A stretch of 29,687 nt of DNA from 2-01-FULL-49-10 sp041652335 (GTDB taxonomy: Bacteria; Patescibacteriota; Kazan-3B-28; UBA10110): positions 1-29,687 of the forward strand of contig JBAZHL010000006.1 in NCBI GenBank assembly GCA_041652335.1, in the 5' to 3' direction. The notes below the pieces were generated by a model, which saw nothing but the letters and a program-made list of their open reading frames with translations, ran no database searches and was not told the DNA's origin. Every line of letters starts with the position of its first letter. The first letter of the stretch is position 1. The translations under genes and the position numbers were made by a program. Below are positions 1 through 7,489 of the stretch, piece by piece.

Positions 1-30
1 ATGGAGGTTCGATTCCTCTCTCGCCCACCA
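1..30 (+). tRNA. 3' end of a tRNA gene (truncated by the window edge)
   Basis: Positions 3-19 form a T arm (stem GGAGG/CCTCT around loop TTCGATT). It is followed by a 3' acceptor strand CTCGCCC, discriminator A and an encoded CCA ending at 30. The 5' half and anticodon lie outside the window, so the amino acid cannot be stated. The 5' acceptor strand is predicted to be GGGCGAG. The gene sits directly upstream of the duplicated module, which suits tRNA genes as insertion sites. Confidence 0.85.
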
Positions 31-34
31 GAAC

Positions 35-60
35 AAAATCAGCTCTCAGAGCTGATTTTT
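35..60 (+). terminator. Perfect 25-nt palindrome with T-run; tRNA terminator and/or operator
   Basis: Two 12-nt arms, AAAATCAGCTCT and AGAGCTGATTTT, flank a single C at position 47, and a further T follows. In RNA this gives a stem ending in a U-run 5 nt after the tRNA CCA end, a plausible intrinsic terminator. Its centre AGCTCTCAGAGCT (41-53) recurs as AGCTCTGAGAGCT at 1062-1074, at nearly the same distance from the next -35 box, so it may also be a regulator site. Confidence 0.6.
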
Positions 61-63
61 GTA

Positions 64-92
64 TTGACAGAACTGCCCCTTTCTGGTAGATT
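64..92 (+). promoter_or_regulatory. Promoter of duplicated module, copy 1
   Basis: TTGACA (64-69), 17-nt spacer, TAGATT (87-92), with a TG one base upstream (extended -10, TGGTAGATT). The same boxes, spacing and extension recur at 1084-1112. Transcription would start near 99. Confidence 0.85.
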
Positions 93-98
93 TTGGCC

Positions 99-215
99 AG
101 CACATCGACAACTATGCCTCCGCGTTAGCCGCTCCAACAGGACGGGAGGTTGCAACCAAGATATTTGGGGAGATACCCCGCTTGGCATCGCTAACACAAT
201 TGCTAAAAGGATAAG
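99..215 (+). ncRNA. Structured leader RNA of copy 1 (three-way junction)
   Basis: The predicted transcript folds as a three-way junction. P1 pairs GCGTTAGC (122-129) with GCTAACAC (190-197). P2 pairs TCC (133-135) with GGA (140-142). P3 pairs CCAAG (156-160) with CTTGG (181-185), then GGGG (167-170) with CCCC (176-179). The copy at 1119-1243 keeps every helix with compensating changes, so the fold is supported by covariation. The first 20 nt after the -10 box and the junction GGGAGG are identical in both copies. The SD of the downstream gene lies 10 nt after P1. Function is unknown; a ligand-sensing or protein-binding leader is the simplest guess. Confidence 0.7.
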
Positions 216-950
216 ATGATGGGCCAAATTAATTTTCAACCAATATCTGACACGATAGAAAATGGTCGAATAATCACCAAGTGGTTGTTCGGCCCAGAGA
301 CCGCGATAGGAGGACGACTTGCATGGGACGCCAGTCGGTCAGATTCTCTCACCGCCCAGCACTCTCAGGCCATCTTAAAAACCATCGTAGCTGATGGGCA
401 CTCTGACAATCTGCCACCCTCGGTGTTCGAAGCCGGACGAGAAATGATTGACCGGCTCCCAGAAGACTACCGCCACTCGTTCATGATGTCTGTAATGCTG
501 CGCGAGCACCCCTGTTTCTTCCCGCGGCTGATATCGCAACTGCACGACCTGTTCATCAACGTCGTGCCGTGGCATCGAGTGGTGGAAGAGATCCTGCGGG
601 CCAAGGGCCAGACGATCATCGACTACGCTCGGCAGGTTATTGGCAAGCCCTGCTCAAACGAAGAGGCGCTGTCCTATAGCCCGGTAGCACTGTTTGCCAA
701 GCCCGGGCTACTCGACAGTTACCTGCCGCCGCTAAAAGTCGGCGAAGCCTACGTGTTCATCGATTTCGCCGATGACGACGAGCCGATGACGGGCGAAATG
801 GATGAGTGGGTCGATTATCAAATGGTCGGCATGGCCATCAACGCCCCGACCGGCATCGTACTTGCCAACGACCCGTACCAGACCCTGGATGGAGCGTTGG
901 CAGATCTGATCAGATGGTTAGCCCCGGCTGCCACTCAACAACACTCATAA
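216..950 (+). CDS. Uncharacterised protein of the duplicated module, copy 1
   Basis: The product is 244 residues, soluble, with no signal peptide, membrane segment or recognised domain. It is a paralog of the protein at 1244-1999. Shared stretches include LPPSVFEAGRE against LPPALFAAGRE, SVMLRE followed by FPR, PWHRVVEEI against RWHTIRQEI, and YLPPLKVGEAYVFID against YLPNLQGGEAYLFVD. ATG codons at 216 and 219 are both possible: AAGG at 207-210 is 8 nt from the second and 5 nt from the first. The gene has its own promoter, folded leader and terminator, so it is a complete single-gene unit. The coding sequence appears more GC-rich than the genes to its right, which may point to transfer. No function can be given. 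Confidence 0.8.
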   Translation: MMGQINFQPISDTIENGRIITKWLFGPETAIGGRLAWDASRSDSLTAQHSQAILKTIVADGHSDNLPPSVFEAGREMIDRLPEDYRHSFMMSVMLREHPCFFPRLISQLHDLFINVVPWHRVVEEILRAKGQTIIDYARQVIGKPCSNEEALSYSPVALFAKPGLLDSYLPPLKVGEAYVFIDFADDDEPMTGEMDEWVDYQMVGMAINAPTGIVLANDPYQTLDGALADLIRWLAPAATQQHS

Positions 951-979
951 CCACGCCCCATCAACCCCACCAACCCTGC

Positions 980-1009
980 CCGCCCGGGCTGTTCCCGGGC
1001 GGCTTTTTT
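980..1009 (+). terminator. Intrinsic terminator of copy 1
   Basis: A 9-bp GC-rich stem (980-988 with 994-1002, loop CTGTT) is followed by six T (1004-1009). The flank after the stem matches that of the terminator at 2039-2066, so the terminator is part of the duplicated unit. Confidence 0.9.
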
Positions 1010-1036
1010 ATATATTTGTTTCGAATATTTGAGATC

Positions 1037-1074
1037 AAAAATTAGCCCACAGGGCTTTTGTAGCTCTGAGAGCT
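1037..1074 (+). promoter_or_regulatory. Hairpin and conserved palindrome upstream of copy 2 promoter
   Basis: AGCCC-ACA-GGGCT (1044-1056), preceded by AAAA and followed by TTT, resembles a second weak terminator. Next comes AGCTCTGAGAGCT (1062-1074), the same palindrome as at 41-53 apart from its central base. It ends 9 nt before the -35 box, against 10 nt in copy 1. Conservation of sequence and position suggests an operator. Confidence 0.5.
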
Positions 1075-1083
1075 TATTTTGTA

Positions 1084-1112
1084 TTGACAAATCGCCTCCC
1101 CCCTGGTAGATT
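1084..1112 (+). promoter_or_regulatory. Promoter of duplicated module, copy 2
   Basis: TTGACA (1084-1089), 17-nt spacer, TAGATT (1107-1112), extended -10 TG. The arrangement equals copy 1 although the spacer sequence differs, which argues that the promoter is under selection. Confidence 0.85.
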
Positions 1113-1118
1113 TTGGCC

Positions 1119-1243
1119 AGCACATCGACAACTCAACCCCCGTGTTGGCTGCTCTAAAAGAGCGGGAGGCTACGACCAAAGCCCTTTGGGGGTTACCCCA
1201 ACTTTGGTATCGCCAACACAACCCGACCAAAAGGAGTATTGCA
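1119..1243 (+). ncRNA. Structured leader RNA of copy 2 (three-way junction)
   Basis: Same fold as 99-215, with better pairing. P1 is GTGTTGGC (1142-1149) with GCCAACAC (1212-1219), perfect over 8 bp. P2 is GCTCT (1151-1155) with AGAGC (1159-1163). P3 is CCAAAG (1176-1181) with CTTTGG (1202-1207), then TTGGGG (1186-1191) with CCCCAA (1196-1201). Relative to copy 1, P1 changes A-U to G-C (127/192 against 1147/1214) and C-A to U-A. P2 changes C-G to U-A, and P3 gains one pair on both strands. SD AAGGAG (1231-1236) lies 7 nt before the ATG. Confidence 0.72.
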
Positions 1244-1999
1244 ATGTTGCGACTTCCACAACTTTCGCCAGTCTCCGGGGGGGTCGAAAACTCCCGGGAG
1301 ATCACTGAGTGGCTGACCCAGAACACACCGATCCTTGAGCAGCTCAATGCTGCCCAGGACACACCAGCTGCCAAACGAGCCCTCGAAGATATCCGGCAAC
1401 TGGGCTATTCGAGTCTGCTACCCCCCGCGCTGTTCGCGGCCGGGCGGGAGATCGCTGATTGTATCACCGCGGGCGGGCGTGGCTTCTTCAGCGGCGTTAC
1501 CGCTACTCTATCGGTGATGCTAAGAGACGGTGTTCACTTCCCACGAATCATCATCGCCAAACACAAGGCAACCAAGATGATCACTGTCGTTCGGTGGCAC
1601 ACTATTCGACAGGAGATCATAAACGATGATCCCAACTCTACGATCCTGGGATGGGCAGAGGATATCGGCTCCACGCTCAGGCCTTGCCCGACAACGACCC
1701 AGGCCGGCGTCAGGGACATAGCACATGTTCTCAGCGCCATATCTCCGCTGTTATACTTCTTGTGGGAAGAAGGCCACCGAGGGACAGATTACCTCCCGAA
1801 CCTCCAGGGCGGCGAAGCTTACCTCTTCGTCGACGAGAGCGAGCAAGTGGCAAGCGATGGGTTAGTAGCATATGAGCTCATCGCAGCAGTGGCTCGACCC
1901 AATCAATCGGCACTCAGGTTGGAGGTCAGCATGCTTGGACAGCCGCCGGGGCACGCTATCCGTCAGCTAATCGGGGACTTACTCCGCCCAATCTGCTAA
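1244..1999 (+). CDS. Uncharacterised protein of the duplicated module, copy 2
   Basis: The product is 251 residues from the ATG at 1244, chosen because AAGGAG lies 7 nt upstream. The frame stays open further upstream to 1142, but that part overlaps the folded leader. The protein is soluble, with no recognised domain. It is paralogous to the product of 216-950; the best conserved parts are the AGRE motif (LPPALFAAGRE), the SVMLRD segment, and GGEAYLFVD near the C-terminus. The C-terminal third has diverged most. It is flanked by its own promoter, leader and terminator. Divergence of the two proteins while the leader fold is kept suggests an old duplication with both copies maintained. Function unknown. 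Confidence 0.8.
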   Translation: MLRLPQLSPVSGGVENSREITEWLTQNTPILEQLNAAQDTPAAKRALEDIRQLGYSSLLPPALFAAGREIADCITAGGRGFFSGVTATLSVMLRDGVHFPRIIIAKHKATKMITVVRWHTIRQEIINDDPNSTILGWAEDIGSTLRPCPTTTQAGVRDIAHVLSAISPLLYFLWEEGHRGTDYLPNLQGGEAYLFVDESEQVASDGLVAYELIAAVARPNQSALRLEVSMLGQPPGHAIRQLIGDLLRPIC

Positions 2000-2038
2000 C
2001 CCGCGATAGGCTCATCGTTACACTGTAACCAACTCATT

Positions 2039-2066
2039 GCCGCCCCAGCGCCCGGGCGGCTTTTTT
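2039..2066 (+). terminator. Intrinsic terminator of copy 2
   Basis: GCCGCCC (2039-2045) pairs with GGGCGGC (2054-2060), followed by six T. The bases after it match those after the copy 1 terminator for about 20 nt before diverging. Confidence 0.9.
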
Positions 2067-2134
2067 ATATATTTGTTTCGAATGTTAAAGATTAGATATT
2101 AGCTCCACATAGCTTATTATCCCCCGGCCACAGG

Positions 2135-2163
2135 TTGCGATTTGAGCCGTTTTTGGGTATAAT
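2135..2163 (+). promoter_or_regulatory. Promoter of the MscS-like gene
   Basis: TTGCGA (2135-2140), 17-nt spacer, perfect TATAAT (2158-2163). Transcription would start near 2170, giving a 5' untranslated region of about 110 nt. Confidence 0.75.
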
Positions 2164-2202
2164 AGTACTTGAAATCAATCGGACCTTGAAAATTAAAATG
2201 TT

Positions 2203-2240
2203 ACTCCAAAGAAGTTTTATTTTTTATTATTCTTTGGAGT
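2203..2240 (+). promoter_or_regulatory. 11-bp hairpin in the 5' UTR of the MscS-like gene
   Basis: ACTCCAAAGAA (2203-2213) pairs perfectly with TTCTTTGGAGT (2230-2240) around a 16-nt A/T-only loop apart from one G. No T-run follows, so it is not a terminator. SD AGGAG (2270-2274) lies outside it. It could stabilise the mRNA or bind a protein. Confidence 0.55.
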
Positions 2241-2279
2241 ATAAAAGAGGGCATTATATTAGTTTAAGTAGGAGCTAAG

Positions 2280-2975
2280 ATGCAGAACAACCTGCTCAAC
2301 GAGTGGGGTCAAGCAGTGCTCAATCCGCTGCAGGACATCTGGTATCGCTTCTTAATCTTCCTGCCCAACTTGGTCGGCGCTTTGTTGATCATCCTGATCG
2401 GATGGATCGTTGCCGCTGGGCTTGATAGATTAGTGACCCAGATCCTCAAGCAGCTCAAGCTTGATCACGCTTTGAACAAGGTCGGTACTAAGACCTTGCT
2501 CAAAAAATCTGGCGTGGATTTTGAGGCGTCAGATTTCATTGGTGGTTTAGTAAGATGGACGATCCTATTGATCGCCTTCTTGGCCGCCGCAGATGTTCTG
2601 GGCTTAACTAAGATCACGGACTTCTTGAACGCGATCCTCAGTTACATCCCGAATATCTTTGTAGCCATCGCCATTCTGTTAATCGGAATGCTGGCAGCTA
2701 ACTTCTTTGCCCATGTGGTTCGAGGCACCGTTGGTGCCGCTCGGATTAAGATGGCCAACTTCTTGGCCACTATCACCAAGTGGACAATTTGGATCTTTGC
2801 GATTCTGGCTGCCTTAGGGCAACTTGGTATCGCCGAGACTATCATCGACCGCTTGATCACCGCCATCTTCTTTATGATCGCTATGGCTGGTGGTTTGGCC
2901 TTCGGTCTGGGTGGCCAAAAAGCCGCTTCTGAGACCTTGGATGATATGAAGAGAGAGATGAAGCACAAAGAATAA
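2280..2975 (+). CDS. Small MscS-like membrane protein (conserved TM-helix family)
   Basis: The product is 231 residues. Hydrophobic segments lie near residues 22-48, 88-107, 117-142, 165-182 and 190-212. The last helix ends in GLAFGLGGQKAA, which matches the pore-lining TM3 region of MscS-type mechanosensitive channels, but the beta-domain that normally follows is absent. The protein ends about 17 residues later in a charged tail. The repeated IGWIVA and IGMLAA segments are typical of the conserved TM-helix (PF05552-like) proteins. A role as an osmotic-shock channel or partner is inferred from the family. The ATG has AGGAG 5 nt upstream. The gene is monocistronic, with its own promoter, UTR hairpin and terminator. 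Confidence 0.85.
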   Translation: MQNNLLNEWGQAVLNPLQDIWYRFLIFLPNLVGALLIILIGWIVAAGLDRLVTQILKQLKLDHALNKVGTKTLLKKSGVDFEASDFIGGLVRWTILLIAFLAAADVLGLTKITDFLNAILSYIPNIFVAIAILLIGMLAANFFAHVVRGTVGAARIKMANFLATITKWTIWIFAILAALGQLGIAETIIDRLITAIFFMIAMAGGLAFGLGGQKAASETLDDMKREMKHKE

Positions 2976-2999
2976 GTTTGTCCTTCAAAAAGCAAAATA

Positions 3000-3027
3000 C
3001 CAAAAAACCCCGTCAGGGGTTTTTTGG
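3000..3027. terminator. Bidirectional intrinsic terminator
   Basis: A perfect palindrome with 12-nt arms and a GTCA loop: a C4/G4 stem flanked by A6 and T6. It lies between the convergent MscS-like and HtrA genes and can stop transcription in both directions. Confidence 0.95.
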
Positions 3028-3046
3028 TTGAACGATACACTATCGG

Positions 3047-4171
3047 TTAGTTAATTTCACCAAGGGTAACTGTAACTGTCATAGTTTTACCGGCCCGAAT
3101 TAGTTTAATCATTATCTGGTCGCCGGGTTTATGAGATTTTAAAACCGACGGGATGGTGGTGTCCTCGTCGATCGTTTTTCCATCCAAGGTGGTGATGATA
3201 TCGTTTTCTTTGATCCCCGCCTTATCCGCTGGGCCACCGGGGGTAACTGCCAACTCCGATGCAGTGGCACCGCGAGTAACCAAAGCGCCCTGGTCAACTG
3301 ACATCTTGTTAGCGGTGGCGATCTCCGGAGTGATCGTGAGATAACGAATGCCCAGCATTGGTCGGGAGATCTTGCCACCAGCCGCCACCGATTCAATACC
3401 AGATTTAACGTCATTGATCGGAATAGCAAATCCAATCGACTGACCTTGAATATCTACAGCCGTGTTAATGCCGATTACTTCGCCAGATAGATTAACTAAC
3501 GGACCACCCGAGTTGCCTGGGTTAATGGCTGCATCGGTCTGGATCACATTATCGATCTGCTCTGACCCACCAGCACTACCACCCGCTGTAATCGCTCGGC
3601 CAATACCGCTAATAATTCCAGTGGTAACTGTGTTCTGATACTCCCCCATAGCATTACCAATAGCTACCACCTGTTGACCAACCCGTAGTTGGCTGGAGTC
3701 TCCCAAAGTTACCGTTGGCAAATTAGAAGCGGAGATCTTGAGCATGGCCAGATCGTTATAACTGTCCCGAGCCACCACAGTAGCATCATAGGTTTTACCA
3801 CTGGAAATAGTAACGGCGTATTTAGCATCGGTCGCCTCGGCTACATGACGATTGGTAACGATCAGTCCGTTACTTTTAATAATGAATCCCGTGCCACTAC
3901 CCGTCTGCTCGTAGGTTCCACCGAAGAACCCCTGCACCTGGCTTTTGGTAACTATGCTAACTACTGCTGGTGAAACTTTAGCCACCACATCCTCCACCGA
4001 CACTCCGGCCAATGTCTTGCTATCAGTGGTTACATTGCTAATGGCTGTGTTATTAAAAGTTGGCGATTTGATAAATGGCAGTTGGCCATTTCCCCACAAT
4101 AAAACGAGGATCAATCCTCCGACTAACCCCCCTAATACCCCCCAGCCAAAATTGGCTAACGATTTTCTCAT
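3047..4171 (-). CDS. Membrane-anchored HtrA/DegP-type serine protease with one PDZ domain
   Basis: The product is 374 residues. An N-terminal Gly/Leu-rich helix (residues 8-27) is a signal anchor. The trypsin-like domain (about 60-250) carries the full triad: H109 in TNRHV, D140 in SYNDLAML and S221 in NPGNSGGP. A single PDZ domain follows (about 265-370), with the carboxylate-binding loop near MLGIRYL and the core PADKAGIKENDII. Enzymes of this family degrade misfolded or cleaved envelope proteins on the outer face of the membrane. The gene is last in an LCP, membrane protein and HtrA operon, 5 nt after the preceding stop, with AGGA upstream of its ATG. Confidence 0.95.
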   Translation of the reverse strand: MRKSLANFGWGVLGGLVGGLILVLLWGNGQLPFIKSPTFNNTAISNVTTDSKTLAGVSVEDVVAKVSPAVVSIVTKSQVQGFFGGTYEQTGSGTGFIIKSNGLIVTNRHVAEATDAKYAVTISSGKTYDATVVARDSYNDLAMLKISASNLPTVTLGDSSQLRVGQQVVAIGNAMGEYQNTVTTGIISGIGRAITAGGSAGGSEQIDNVIQTDAAINPGNSGGPLVNLSGEVIGINTAVDIQGQSIGFAIPINDVKSGIESVAAGGKISRPMLGIRYLTITPEIATANKMSVDQGALVTRGATASELAVTPGGPADKAGIKENDIITTLDGKTIDEDTTIPSVLKSHKPGDQIMIKLIRAGKTMTVTVTLGEIN

Positions 4172-4176
4172 ATGTC

Positions 4177-4977
4177 CTACACGTTAGGAGATATAACAAA
4201 CAACATATCAAAGAAGAAAAGGGTTAAGAGCAACACTGCGGCTATGCCAATGTATTCAAAGATAACTTTTATCGTCAGGTTTCCTTTAAGATAGTGAGCT
4301 ACAAAATCCGAATAGAGGTAATAGACCACTAACAGCAGAAAGGTCTTAAAATAAATGTTCTTATGCCACGCCCCCGTCACCCACACTAACTGCTCACCGA
4401 TCAGCGCTAACACCAAACCGTAGAGCCAAAATCGTTTAGTCGATATCCCCTGTCGCCAAAATAGCAGATATAGGCTGAGAATAACCTGAATCGCCACCCC
4501 CAGCATCAGCCAAAAGATACTGAGGCTATAAAACTGCACCGCAAACATCAAAGAGGCGCTGGCGATGAACAACGCCAACAGTCTCACTAACCCTAGCCAG
4601 TGAATAGCCGATAACGGCCACTGGCCAGTATCAATGTGCTCTTGATGCCAATAGCCCACCAACCAGCTAACTGCCAAGATTAGAGCCGCCACTAACTCAA
4701 GCTGCCATAACTTAAGCATGGAGAAGAGCAGAAATCCGGTCGACCCCATCACGATCCAAATCAATTCGGCGGCTAACATTCGGGTGGAAAGATCCCACCT
4801 GGCGTTACCGATCCACCAGCTAAAAATTATCAATGTCAGTAGTAACAGAGCCATCCACCACAGCAGTTGAACCGGCCAAAAATACATCAACTGAAAGATG
4901 CCCAAAAGCACTGCTAAAAGTAGCAGTAGCTTTCGGTGGTGCCAAAACCAATTAAAGTTGAATGGTTGTTTGATCAA
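4177..4977 (-). CDS. Multi-pass membrane protein of unknown function
   Basis: The product is 266 residues and almost entirely hydrophobic, with about eight predicted membrane helices and many Trp and Leu residues. No catalytic motif is visible. The start is a TTG whose bases overlap the stop codon of the upstream LCP gene (TTGA overlap). The next Met is residue 32, beyond the first helix, so the TTG start is favoured and translation is probably coupled to the LCP gene. Position between LCP and HtrA suggests an envelope role, but none can be assigned. Confidence 0.8.
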   Translation of the reverse strand: MIKQPFNFNWFWHHRKLLLLLAVLLGIFQLMYFWPVQLLWWMALLLLTLIIFSWWIGNARWDLSTRMLAAELIWIVMGSTGFLLFSMLKLWQLELVAALILAVSWLVGYWHQEHIDTGQWPLSAIHWLGLVRLLALFIASASLMFAVQFYSLSIFWLMLGVAIQVILSLYLLFWRQGISTKRFWLYGLVLALIGEQLVWVTGAWHKNIYFKTFLLLVVYYLYSDFVAHYLKGNLTIKVIFEYIGIAAVLLLTLFFFDMLFVISPNV

Positions 4978-6371
4978 AGCGCGCTTGCTTCAGACCCCAA
5001 CACTACTCGCACCTCAGCGCCAGTAGTGGTAGTTACTTTATCGGTTCCGATCTCAGCGTTTAAAGAGCTGGCCAATCGTTTGACCTCCCATTCACGTTTA
5101 CCGTCAGACAGATCGTAGACAAAAGTCTTGGTAAAGCCCTTAGCAGCATTGTTCCCCGTAGAAACTATGTTGTAGCTCTGAGCTTTTAGCTTAGTAGCGA
5201 TCTTGCCGGCCAAACCGGTTACATTGGTGCCATTAAGCACCTCTACCTTTAATGGCTCAGTGCTGGCTACTTCTTGGTCAGCTTCTTCAACAGTGGTGGC
5301 ACCAGAGATAACCTTGGCCACATAATCACTCAGGATCTTAAAGTCATCACCAATGGGTTTTAAAGCATACTGTTCGCCCACTCGTGTGCCATACAGTAAC
5401 CCGGCAGTCGAATCGTCAAATACCTTGGTTACCAACTTGGTGGCATCAAAGTCTTTGGCCAATTCTAAGGCTCGCTTCATCTCGGCGATAGTTAAATTGG
5501 TTTGAACACTGTCTTTTAAGATGTCCAACAGCGCCAAAGCCTTAGTGGGGTTGGTTAGCAGATTAGTCTCCATCGCTTTAGTTCTCATCGCTAACATCAC
5601 CTGTTGTTGACGACGAGCCCGATCAAAGTCAGAGGTACTTTGGCGTGAACGAGCGTACTTTAACGCCATCGCCCCATCCATCGTGTAGGTACCGGCTTTA
5701 ATGTCCACTACTTCGTAAGTCTTGTTAGGACCCGGATATTTATCGTCGTAAAGATCCTTATCCACCGTTATGTTAACACCGCCCAACTCGTCGATCAGCT
5801 CGGAGAAGCCAGAGAAATCAATCCGAGTGTAGTAAGGGATCTCTAATCCTAAGGCTTGACCGATCACTTCGGCAGCCAGTTGACCACCCTCACCGCTCTC
5901 CTGTGAGTTACCGATCTCATAAACCGCATTTAGTTTAGACTCACCAAATTCAGGCACCTTTACGAACAGATCGCGCGGCAGAGAGAACAATAGGCCACTC
6001 TTATCGGTGATATTTAAGCTGGCCACCATTACCGTATCGGTGAGATTAGGCCCTTCGACCCCTGGCCCCTCGCCTGGGATCCCCAACAGCAGCATATTAA
6101 CCCGACCGGATTCTTCACCAATTAACTTAGTTCTGTTAAAGGTAAATAGGCTAGCGATACTTCCATTCCAACTCCAGCCACCTAAAGCAACTTTAGTAGC
6201 AAACCATCCGCCAACCAACAAAATGATTATTAAAATAGTTAGGCCAAACACTCGCTTAGCCGAACTGCGCCGTTTAACGCGGTGTAACCTACTCTCCTCC
6301 ACCGGCTCAGCCGGCAGTTCCTCTGCCCGCACCCGGCGAGGAGCCTTGAGATCCTTCTTGCGTATAACCAT
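4974..6371 (-). CDS. LytR-CpsA-Psr (LCP) family protein with C-terminal LytR_C domain
   Basis: The product is 465 residues: a basic cytoplasmic tail, one membrane helix (about 41-60), an LCP domain (about 91-300) and a LytR_C domain (about 372-460). LCP signature residues are present: D112 in NLTDTVM, R133 in SLPRD, the SKLNAVYE segment, and the YARSR and DFDRARRQQQ motifs that bind the polyprenyl pyrophosphate. LCP enzymes attach polyprenyl-linked glycans to peptidoglycan or protein at the outer membrane face. The C-terminal part starts LKVEVLNGTNVTGLA, typical of LytR_C. GGAG lies 7 nt before the ATG. It is first in a three-gene operon. Confidence 0.95.
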   Translation of the reverse strand: MVIRKKDLKAPRRVRAEELPAEPVEESRLHRVKRRSSAKRVFGLTILIIILLVGGWFATKVALGGWSWNGSIASLFTFNRTKLIGEESGRVNMLLLGIPGEGPGVEGPNLTDTVMVASLNITDKSGLLFSLPRDLFVKVPEFGESKLNAVYEIGNSQESGEGGQLAAEVIGQALGLEIPYYTRIDFSGFSELIDELGGVNITVDKDLYDDKYPGPNKTYEVVDIKAGTYTMDGAMALKYARSRQSTSDFDRARRQQQVMLAMRTKAMETNLLTNPTKALALLDILKDSVQTNLTIAEMKRALELAKDFDATKLVTKVFDDSTAGLLYGTRVGEQYALKPIGDDFKILSDYVAKVISGATTVEEADQEVASTEPLKVEVLNGTNVTGLAGKIATKLKAQSYNIVSTGNNAAKGFTKTFVYDLSDGKREWEVKRLASSLNAEIGTDKVTTTTGAEVRVVLGSEASAL

Positions 6372-6472
6372 AAGACTCCTGTTTAATAAATTATTTTATG
6401 CACTACTAATTATAATACATCAATCCAAATCAATTGACACACCGCTTCCTAAATACGGACAATGGTGTCAGC
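6372..6472. promoter_or_regulatory. Divergent promoter region between LCP operon and Ig-like gene
   Basis: TATAAT at 6411-6416 reads rightward, and the overlapping ATTATAAT also gives a -10 leftward. Neither has a good -35. A second rightward candidate is TTGACA (6434-6439) with GACAAT (6458-6463) at an 18-nt spacing, which would start transcription within a few bases of the ATG at 6473. Confidence 0.45.
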
Positions 6473-7489
6473 ATGCATGATGAGGACGATGAAAAAGTAG
6501 TGTCCGGGTTCTATATCTCCCGCCCGCTTCTGGGTATAGGCTTGGTTGTCTTGATCTTGGTGGTGGGAATTATCTCATTTATCCAAGCCGGAGGCAGACA
6601 GGCGGTAACCAATAGTTGGTTGGGATGGTTTTTACCTTCGTTCAACGTAGAGATCAAATCTAACACACCCTATCTACCAGCCGACGGCAATAGCACCGCT
6701 CTGATCGATATCATTGCCAAAGACAAACACGGTAAGCTGATCGATGGCGGCGATATTAACGTTATCATTGAACGCGGTCAGGGCGATCTGACAAATTCCA
6801 TCGACACACCAACCGACACGTCCAAACAGGTTGTTTTTAGAGCTCCCACCCAACCCCAGATAGTAGCGATCGAGGCAGATTTTCGCGGGATAAAGAAAAC
6901 CATTACGATTGATGTCTTCGACCCGGTGTCACCGGCTGTCCCAGCTCTTAAGGCTCCTGCCGATAAGGCAGTGGTCACTACAGCCATGCCAACCTTATCT
7001 GGCCAAGGACCCGTCGATACTCAGGTCGAAGCCTACATCGACGACCAACAAAACACCATCTTCAAGGTCGACGAGTCCGGTAGTTTTGCCGGCCCTTTGG
7101 AGCAAGCGATCAAGCGCGGTCAACATAGCTTAAAGCTGATCGCTATTAATAAGTACGGGGTCAGAAGCGCCCCATCCGCCGCAATCACCATCGAGGTTCG
7201 CACCCCCGACCCAGAGATCGACCTCGCCAATCTCCGACTCAAACCCAACCCAGCCAAGGCGGGCGAGGTGTTCTATATCTTTGTTCCAGTCTCATCCAAC
7301 ACCCAATCGGTCAAGCTAATAATGGAAAACACCACCCACATCCTCTCCGACCGCAATAAATCGAGCATCTACAGCGCCGCCCTGAGAGCCCCCACCTCCC
7401 CCGGCCTCTACCCCATATCCTTGATCGTCACAAATCAGGGTGGCGACAGTGTCTTAGCTGAAAATATCGCCACCCTCAGGGTCAGCTAA
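6473..7489 (+). CDS. Membrane-anchored surface protein with Ig-like domains
   Basis: The product is 338 residues from the ATG at 6473. A TTG at 6434 also fits the frame, but it overlaps a -35-like TTGACA. A short acidic cytoplasmic tail precedes one membrane helix (about residues 20-41). The rest is outside: an invasin-like Ig domain (the ADGNSTALIDIIAKDKHG segment), a second Ig-like domain (the PTLSGQGPVDTQVEAYIDD segment, in the style of Big-type adhesins) and a third beta-rich C-terminal domain. There are no Cys residues in the external part. Likely an adhesion or surface-structure protein. No SD is visible, so it may be leaderless. Confidence 0.75.
   Translation: MHDEDDEKVVSGFYISRPLLGIGLVVLILVVGIISFIQAGGRQAVTNSWLGWFLPSFNVEIKSNTPYLPADGNSTALIDIIAKDKHGKLIDGGDINVIIERGQGDLTNSIDTPTDTSKQVVFRAPTQPQIVAIEADFRGIKKTITIDVFDPVSPAVPALKAPADKAVVTTAMPTLSGQGPVDTQVEAYIDDQQNTIFKVDESGSFAGPLEQAIKRGQHSLKLIAINKYGVRSAPSAAITIEVRTPDPEIDLANLRLKPNPAKAGEVFYIFVPVSSNTQSVKLIMENTTHILSDRNKSSIYSAALRAPTSPGLYPISLIVTNQGGDSVLAENIATLRVS

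Noticed and set aside
1202..1219. TGGTATCGC (and TGGCATCGC at 183-191) resembles the T-box antiterminator sequence TGGNACCGC.
   Set aside because: In both leaders the TGG is base-paired in P3 (CTTTGG or CTTGG), the leader is too short for a normal stem I, and the downstream genes are not linked to tRNA charging.
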